Assembly (NCBI GenBank): GCA_945870175.1
Contig: CAMBRJ010000038.1
Location: forward strand, 1-12,248
Length of the DNA: 12,248 nucleotides
Reading direction: 5' to 3'
Source: Gemmatimonas phototrophica
GTDB taxonomy: Bacteria; Gemmatimonadota; Gemmatimonadetes; Gemmatimonadales; Gemmatimonadaceae
Shown: in pieces, positions 7,830-12,248 of the stretch
How the letters are laid out: each line of letters opens with the position of its first letter
How positions within the stretch are numbered: position 1 is the stretch's first letter
Position numbers and translations under genes: made by a program
Notes under the pieces: generated by a model
The model's input: the letters and a program-made list of their open reading frames with translations, nothing else
Database searches by the model: none
What the model was told of the DNA's origin: nothing

Positions 7830-8753
7830 TTAGGGGCTCACGATGACCGTGCCGTTCATCCCGGGATGCAACGTGCACTTGAACGGAAAGACGCCCACGG
7901 TCGGAAATACGCGGGACACGGTGACACTGCTGGTGGTATTGATGTCGGCCGGGGAGCCCGCGAGTCGCGGGTCCCAGATGACGTTGTGCGCCAATGGGGG
8001 GAAGACGAAGCGCACCGTGCCGCCCTGCTTCACCACCGCTTCCGTCGGACTGAAGATCAATCCCGGCATGAACACGTCGGTGGTGGTCGGTGCATTGGGA
8101 ATGCCGCTCACGATCAACTGCACGCTGGCGGTCTTCGGCACGGCGCCGTCGGCGACCGACGCCTGCAGACTGACCGTGCCCACGCCGACGCCGGTGACGA
8201 CACCGGCCGTGTTGATCGTTGCGATCGCGGCGTTGCTGGTGCTCCACGTGACGACACGCGCCCCAAGGGCCACGGCGCCGCCCAGCACATCGCGCCCGCT
8301 CACGGAGGCTTGGGTGAGCTGGCCGAGCTGGATGGTAAGATCTTGCGCGTTGACCACAATCGTCGCGAGCACGCCTACCCCCGACGTCACCGTGACGTCG
8401 AGCGTGCCGCTGACCGTGCCCACGGTAGCGCGAATGGTGGCGGAACCGACGGCGACGCCGGTGACGAGACCAGCCGCGTTCACGGAGGCAACGCCTGGCG
8501 CCGTCGAACTCCACACGGGCTGCGCATCACCCACCGCCACACCACTCGAGGTGCGCGCCACAGCGGAGAGCTGCGTAGTCTGCTGCGGCGTGAGCGCCGT
8601 CGTGGCGGCCGACACATCGATGCGCGTGATCACGGGTGCGGCGGGCGGCGTGACGGGCGGCGTGACGGGCGGCGTGACGCCGGACGAACCATCACCACAT
8701 GCCGCGAGCAGCGCGAGGCCGGCGACGACGGTAAAGCGCGTGGCGGTCTTCAT
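7830..8753 (-). CDS. Lipoprotein with two Big_2 domains and a plastocyanin-like copper domain
   Basis: Predicted lipoprotein of 307 residues. The signal peptide ends in lipobox LAAC with the lipidated Cys19, followed by a Gly/Ser and PPVT-repeat spacer. Two bacterial Ig-like (Big_2) domains follow at about 38-122 and 129-217, each with the WSST/WSTS...GLVTGVAVGSATI-type core. The C-terminal 85 residues are a cupredoxin domain with the expected type 1 copper ligands: His256 in LAHNV, then Cys293, His296 and Met299 in CTLHPGM. It may carry electrons or bind copper at the cell surface, held away from the membrane by the Ig-like stalk; this role is inferred. The start ATG overlaps the stop of the upstream M28 peptidase gene (ATGA), so the two are probably translated together. 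A reading on the opposite strand is also open over this gene but has no recognisable domain. Confidence 0.9.
   Translation of the reverse strand: MKTATRFTVVAGLALLAACGDGSSGVTPPVTPPVTPPAAPVITRIDVSAATTALTPQQTTQLSAVARTSSGVAVGDAQPVWSSTAPGVASVNAAGLVTGVAVGSATIRATVGTVSGTLDVTVTSGVGVLATIVVNAQDLTIQLGQLTQASVSGRDVLGGAVALGARVVTWSTSNAAIATINTAGVVTGVGVGTVSLQASVADGAVPKTASVQLIVSGIPNAPTTTDVFMPGLIFSPTEAVVKQGGTVRFVFPPLAHNVIWDPRLAGSPADINTTSSVTVSRVFPTVGVFPFKCTLHPGMNGTVIVSP
8643..8678. repeat. Three perfect 12-bp tandem repeats in the lipoprotein spacer
   Basis: Three identical 12-bp units (gggcggcgtgac on the + strand) lie back to back. On the coding (minus) strand they encode the VTPP repeats between the lipidated cysteine and the first Big_2 domain. 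The unit is a multiple of three, so a change in copy number would alter only spacer length. It may therefore vary between strains. Confidence 0.9.
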
Positions 8754-10741
8754 CGCGGCGGCCGCGGGGCCGGCGCATCAGGGCGACCGCCGGGATGCCA
8801 CGTCGGCTTGGGGCCATCGGAGAGCAGTCGCACCGCCTTGGTGGTGGCGGAGATCACCTGCGCCATGTGTTCGATATTCACGATGGACGCCTCGTCCTTC
8901 GGAGAATGGTACGGAGTCACGAGATTGTACGATGACAGCGAATGCGCGGGGATGCCGATGCGTGCAAACGCCACATTGTCACTGCGTGAGAAGAAGTTCT
9001 GCCCAGGCCGTGGATCCGGCACGAGGGGAATGCCGTTGTCCGCCAGCAGGTCGCCCAGCGTGGACCGCTCGTAGCCGGTCAACCACGCCTTACCGAAGCC
9101 GCCCGCGAGCGAATCGACATGGGCGATCATCTCCACGTTGAGATCGACTACCGTGCGCTCGAGGGGCAACAACGGGTGACGAATGTACCAGCTGGTGCCG
9201 AACCCACCCACTTCTTCACCGGTGATCGACATGAACAGGATCGTGCGCTTGGGGCGCGGGCCTTTCATGAGCGCCTTCGCCATCTCGATGAGCGCCACGT
9301 TGCCCGAGGCATCGTCATCGGCGCCGTTGTTGATGGAGTCGCCATCAACCGGTTCGCGGATGCCGATGTGATCGTAGTGCGCCGTCACCAGCACGACTTC
9401 GTCGCGCAGCACCGGATCACTGCCGCGAATCATGGCGGCGACGTTCGAGGTGCGCAGACGCTGTTCAGCGGGGAGCGAATCCCACGCCGCCCACGAGGTG
9501 ACGGGCGCGGGGCGCGTACGTCCCGGCGCATTGGCTGGTCCCTGCGCGATCCGCAGCGGGATGTGCTGACGGAACGTGCCGGAATCGCCGGCCGGCGTGA
9601 GGCCGGCGGCGCGATACTGCCGCTCGAGCCAGACCGCCGCGCGCTCCTGGCCACGCGACCCGGTCATGCGCCCTTCCATGGAGTCGGCGGCGAGAATCCC
9701 GATGTTCCGCTTCACCGACGCCGCGTCGATCCGATCGACCGGCATCCTCGCCGCGGCCGCGGACGGCCTGGCGGTGCGCGCTATCGGCTCAGCCACGAGC
9801 GCGAGCCATTGTCCGTTCGGACTCACGGCGAGTCGCGTGATGTTCGCGAGATGCGCGAACGCGAGATCGCCGAGCGACTTCCACTCGGCGGCGCCACGAC
9901 GCCACTGCAGTAGCTGCGTGCCACTGCCCACCACCAGCGTCGTGCTGTCTACCCACGCCACATCTTCGCTGCCCTTGGGCAAGACGACGAGCGTGTCGAC
10001 CCGACGCGAGACGGGATCGAGTCGCATGACATACCACGACTCCCCACCCTTCTGCACGAAGCTGACGTGCGCGGTGCCCGGAATGCGATGCAACGACCGT
10101 CCCACATTGCGGGCGATCACCTCGCCAGTGGTCTGCTCACGACCCGCGCCGGTGCGCGCCAGCTGCAGCGTGGCCGGTGAGCCAAGCACAAACATGGCCC
10201 ACGTGCTGTCGTCGGCTTGCGCGAAGTATCCCACCGGCTTGATGGCCGGAAAGAGTACCGTCGGTGGCGATCCGTCGAGGGGAAACTGCGCTAGCCGCTG
10301 GGTGGAGTCGGCCTCGACGCGAATCACCGTGACCGATTTGCCATCGAGCGTGGGCATGGCGGAGTACTCGCTCTCGGGCTTCGTGGCGCGCAGCGGCGCG
10401 GTGAGCCCGGTGCTGAAGTCGTTGCGATAGATGTCGCTCTGTCCGTCGCCGCGGTTGGACGTGAAGTAGAGCGCGCGCGAGTCCTTCTGAAACGCCGGCT
10501 GATTGTCATAGCCGGCGCGACGCGACACGTTGGCCGGCACGCCGATCTTGAGGGCGTCCCCACGGCCCACGAGCGGCAGCAGATACACCTCCGGATCGGC
10601 CGGTGCCGGGCGGGCGGCCGGTGGAGGCGTCGCGCCCTGCGCGTTCGCATGGGACGGCAGCAGGAGCCCACGGGCGACGCCGAGTCCCAACAGCAGCGTC
10701 GGCGCGAGGGACCAGCGTCGGAACGGAGAGACAGAGGTCAT
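8750..10741 (-). CDS. Secreted M28-family metallopeptidase with N-terminal propeller-like segment
   Basis: Predicted secreted zinc aminopeptidase-like enzyme of 663 residues. A Sec signal peptide ends near HANA-Q (cleavage after residue 34). Residues about 70-340 resemble a TolB/WD40-type propeller, with a PD40-like repeat QPAFQKDSRALYFTSNRGDG at 81-100. The M28 domain occupies about 350-640. Likely zinc and catalytic residues are His455 in TAHYDHIG, Asp475/Asp476 in NNGADDDASGN, Glu509-Glu510 in TGEEVGG, Glu537 in NVEMIAH, and His612 in PYHSPKDE. The position taken by Asp in many M28 enzymes is Glu here. The ATG at 10741 is preferred over a GTG at 10774 because it begins the signal peptide cleanly; neither has a clear Shine-Dalgarno. 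The C-terminus ends in a Pro-rich tail. The gene heads a two-gene operon with the cupredoxin lipoprotein. Whether the substrate is a peptide, and which one, cannot be read from the sequence. Confidence 0.9.
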   Translation of the reverse strand: MTSVSPFRRWSLAPTLLLGLGVARGLLLPSHANAQGATPPPAARPAPADPEVYLLPLVGRGDALKIGVPANVSRRAGYDNQPAFQKDSRALYFTSNRGDGQSDIYRNDFSTGLTAPLRATKPESEYSAMPTLDGKSVTVIRVEADSTQRLAQFPLDGSPPTVLFPAIKPVGYFAQADDSTWAMFVLGSPATLQLARTGAGREQTTGEVIARNVGRSLHRIPGTAHVSFVQKGGESWYVMRLDPVSRRVDTLVVLPKGSEDVAWVDSTTLVVGSGTQLLQWRRGAAEWKSLGDLAFAHLANITRLAVSPNGQWLALVAEPIARTARPSAAAARMPVDRIDAASVKRNIGILAADSMEGRMTGSRGQERAAVWLERQYRAAGLTPAGDSGTFRQHIPLRIAQGPANAPGRTRPAPVTSWAAWDSLPAEQRLRTSNVAAMIRGSDPVLRDEVVLVTAHYDHIGIREPVDGDSINNGADDDASGNVALIEMAKALMKGPRPKRTILFMSITGEEVGGFGTSWYIRHPLLPLERTVVDLNVEMIAHVDSLAGGFGKAWLTGYERSTLGDLLADNGIPLVPDPRPGQNFFSRSDNVAFARIGIPAHSLSSYNLVTPYHSPKDEASIVNIEHMAQVISATTKAVRLLSDGPKPTWHPGGRPDAPAPRPPR

Positions 10742-10852
10742 TCGAGGAAACGGGAGAAGGATTGCGCGCAGCACGGACCAGCGCGTGCCGGGTGAAAGCT
10801 ACGGACTGGCCGTTGCGTCCGCATAGCGTGAGCGGCTAGCGTCCCCTATACC
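10742..10852. promoter_or_regulatory. Divergent intergenic region
   Basis: These 111 bp separate the M28 peptidase gene (leftward) from the repeat lipoprotein gene (rightward), so promoters for both must lie here or within the flanking coding starts. The best rightward candidate is TTGCGT at 10813-10818 with TAGCGT at 10837-10842 (18-base gap), which is a poor match. No convincing leftward boxes or operator palindrome were found, and neither start has a Shine-Dalgarno sequence. Confidence 0.35.
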
Positions 10853-12248
10853 ATGGGGCCTTCTTCGCATCGCCGGGGTTTCGTCCGACCCGTGTTTCTC
10901 CCGTCGCCGCGCCGCCTAGTGCTGGTCGCGCTTGGCGCGGTGTGGCCCATCGTGGGCGGCTGCCGTGACAGCGGCCCGACCGCCGTGACGCCGCCTAGCA
11001 GCGGACCGCCGATCAGCAGTCTGCTCGCATCGCCGGCTTCGCTGAATTTGCAAGCCGGTCAGCAGCGCCGTATCGAGCTAGTGGCGCGCGACGGGACGGG
11101 ACAGCTGGTCGCGAGCCCGGGGATCACGTGGCGAACAGATTCGCCGGCCACGGCGACGGTCGACGCGTCGGGTGTGATCCGCGCCGTCGCGCCCGGTACC
11201 GCGCGAATCACCGCGACGTCTGGCTCGCTGAGCGCGCTGGTGCAGGTTGGCGTGAGCGGGGCGGCGCCCGGCGTGGCACAGTGGCGGCTGGCGCGGCCCG
11301 GATTTTCCGACGTGACCATTCTCGGGCTCTGGGACGACGGCGCCGGGAGCAGCTATGCGGTCGGCCAGGGCGGCATCATGCTGCGGTCGCGCACCAACGG
11401 TCCGTGGGAAGTGATCTCGCTCAACACCACCGAAACGCTCACCGGGGTGTGGGGCTCGTCGCCCACGGATATCTGGATCGTCGGCGGCGGCGGTGTGCTG
11501 TACCACGGCGACGGCGTGCGGTTCGCACCGGTCACCAGCGGCACGACGATCACGTTGCTTGAAGTGTGGGGACTCGCCGCGAACGATGTGTTCATTGCCG
11601 GCGATCGCGGCATCATCCTGCATTACGACGGCAGCGCGTGGACCCAGCAGGCCACACCGGTGACCGACGACCTCTGGGGCATCTGGGGCGCGAACAGCAC
11701 GAACGTGTTTGTGGTGGGCAACAATGGGGTAATCCTCCGTTGGAACGGGACGACCTGGCAGCGGATGCCCACGCCGAATACGAGCCCGCTGTTCGATGTG
11801 TGGGGCACCAGCGTGGGCAACGTGTTTGCGGTCGGTGTCTCCGGCACGATCCTGCGCTTCGACGGTGTGCAGTGGAGCGTGATGACGGCACCGGGGCGCG
11901 CGAATCTGTTCGCGATGCGCGGGCGGGCGTTCAACGATCTGTACGCCGTCGGTAACGGCGGCGCGACATATCACTTCGATGGCACGATGTGGCGGGCGCT
12001 GTCGATCGGCTCGGGACAGAACCTGCGGGCGATGGCGCCACGCGGTGACGGCACGTTGCGACTGGCCGGCTGGTGGGGCACGGTGATCACGGTGCGCGGC
12101 ACCGGCAGCGCCGCGACGGCGACGACCGAGCTGTCCGACCCGGCCCTGCTCTCGGTGTATGGGGCGAGTGGCAGCGCCAGTGGCAGCGGCAGTGGCGGCA
12201 CCATGTTCGCGGTCGGATTTGGCGGCACCGTGTATCGTCGCGCCGGCA
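10853..12248 (+). CDS. Lipoprotein with Big_2 domain and 39-residue propeller-like repeats (partial, 3' end missing)
   Basis: The frame is open from ATG 10853 to the window end (465 codons), so the C-terminus is missing. The N-terminus has several arginines, a hydrophobic segment and lipobox IVGGC with Cys37, followed by a Pro/Ser spacer. A Big_2 domain spans about 54-136. From residue 195 there are five back-to-back repeats of exactly 39 residues (195-233, 234-272, 273-311, 312-350, 351-389) with the pattern L-x-x-VWG-x5-DVF-x-VG-x-x-G-x-ILxxDGxxW. A degenerate repeat lies before them and two looser ones after. This looks like a beta-propeller or similar repeat surface protein; ligand unknown. 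No Shine-Dalgarno is visible; an in-frame GTG at 10892 is an alternative start, and a TGA at 10829 excludes earlier ones. It is divergent from the M28 peptidase gene, whose operon also encodes a Big_2 lipoprotein. Confidence 0.85.
   Translation, partial: MGPSSHRRGFVRPVFLPSPRRLVLVALGAVWPIVGGCRDSGPTAVTPPSSGPPISSLLASPASLNLQAGQQRRIELVARDGTGQLVASPGITWRTDSPATATVDASGVIRAVAPGTARITATSGSLSALVQVGVSGAAPGVAQWRLARPGFSDVTILGLWDDGAGSSYAVGQGGIMLRSRTNGPWEVISLNTTETLTGVWGSSPTDIWIVGGGGVLYHGDGVRFAPVTSGTTITLLEVWGLAANDVFIAGDRGIILHYDGSAWTQQATPVTDDLWGIWGANSTNVFVVGNNGVILRWNGTTWQRMPTPNTSPLFDVWGTSVGNVFAVGVSGTILRFDGVQWSVMTAPGRANLFAMRGRAFNDLYAVGNGGATYHFDGTMWRALSIGSGQNLRAMAPRGDGTLRLAGWWGTVITVRGTGSAATATTELSDPALLSVYGASGSASGSGSGGTMFAVGFGGTVYRRAG
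11435..12019 (+). repeat. Five in-phase 117-bp coding repeats
   Basis: Units start at 11435, 11552, 11669, 11786 and 11903, each exactly 117 bp (39 codons). At the protein level most share WG at positions 6-7, a hydrophobic-aromatic pair at 13-14, VG or AG at 16-17, Gly20, a DG or NG at 26-27 and an aromatic at 30. The DNA units have diverged, so this is an old internal duplication rather than a recent array. Confidence 0.85.
12167..12199 (+). repeat. Gly/Ser microsatellite-like tract
   Basis: Eleven codons made of AGT, GGC and AGC (with one GCC) encode SGSASGSGSGG inside the last, irregular repeat of the lipoprotein. The tract sits in the loop that is short in the regular repeats, between the WG-like position and the AVG strand. 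It looks like a slippage-expanded loop. Confidence 0.7.

Noticed and set aside
7824..9141. Long open frames on the + strand, opposite the cupredoxin lipoprotein gene and the 3' end of the peptidase gene
   Set aside because: They show no domain, signal or family motif, while the minus strand here encodes a lipobox, Big_2 domains, copper ligands and M28 motifs. High GC content leaves antisense frames open by chance.
11078..11974. 298-codon minus-strand frame opposite the repeat lipoprotein
   Set aside because: The translation is His/Arg-rich and only mirrors the 39-residue periodicity of the + strand gene.
11435..12019. Regular 117-bp periodicity considered as a CRISPR or satellite array
   Set aside because: The units are fully coding, keep frame and share protein motifs rather than identical DNA; there are no short identical repeats with unique spacers.

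Overview
The window is GC-rich, densely coded bacterial DNA with eight recognisable protein genes or gene fragments, and no rRNA, tRNA, CRISPR array or mobile element that I can see. The gene content is a type II secretion core, a DUF1800/DUF1501 pair with Tat signals, lipoproteins with Big_2 (bacterial Ig-like) domains, and a large M28 peptidase with a TolB-like front end. Together with Shine-Dalgarno motifs that are weak or absent before most starts, this fits a diderm soil or freshwater bacterium such as a Gemmatimonadota member. That assignment is an inference from gene content, not something proved by a marker gene.

Region 1 (1-4668, + strand) is part of a type II secretion operon: the last codons of an unidentified upstream gene, then secretin gspD, ATPase gspE and inner-membrane platform gspF. 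All the junctions, including the one at the window edge, are 4-base start/stop overlaps (GTGA, ATGA, GTGA), so the genes look translationally coupled. No pseudopilin gene (gspG-K) follows gspF. The start of gspE carries an 18-bp tandem duplication.

Region 2 (4669-7733, + strand) has a 166-bp spacer with a TTGACA box, then a DUF1800 protein and, 31 bp later, a DUF1501 protein. Both begin with twin-arginine signals. These two families are commonly found side by side and their function is unknown. Their position directly behind a secretion system that can export folded periplasmic proteins suggests that they may be its cargo; this is a hypothesis.

Region 3 (7734-7829) is a convergent junction holding a perfect 17-bp stem hairpin, probably a two-way terminator.

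Region 4 (7830-10741, - strand) is a two-gene operon: a secreted M28-family metallopeptidase with an N-terminal beta-propeller-like segment, overlapping by ATGA a lipoprotein made of two Big_2 domains and a C-terminal plastocyanin-like copper domain.

Region 5 (10742-12248) is a 111-bp divergent intergenic region followed on the + strand by a lipoprotein that runs off the window. It has one Big_2 domain and then at least five consecutive repeats of exactly 39 residues, a propeller-like surface protein. Overall the window is about the cell envelope: secretion machinery, exported proteins and surface lipoproteins.
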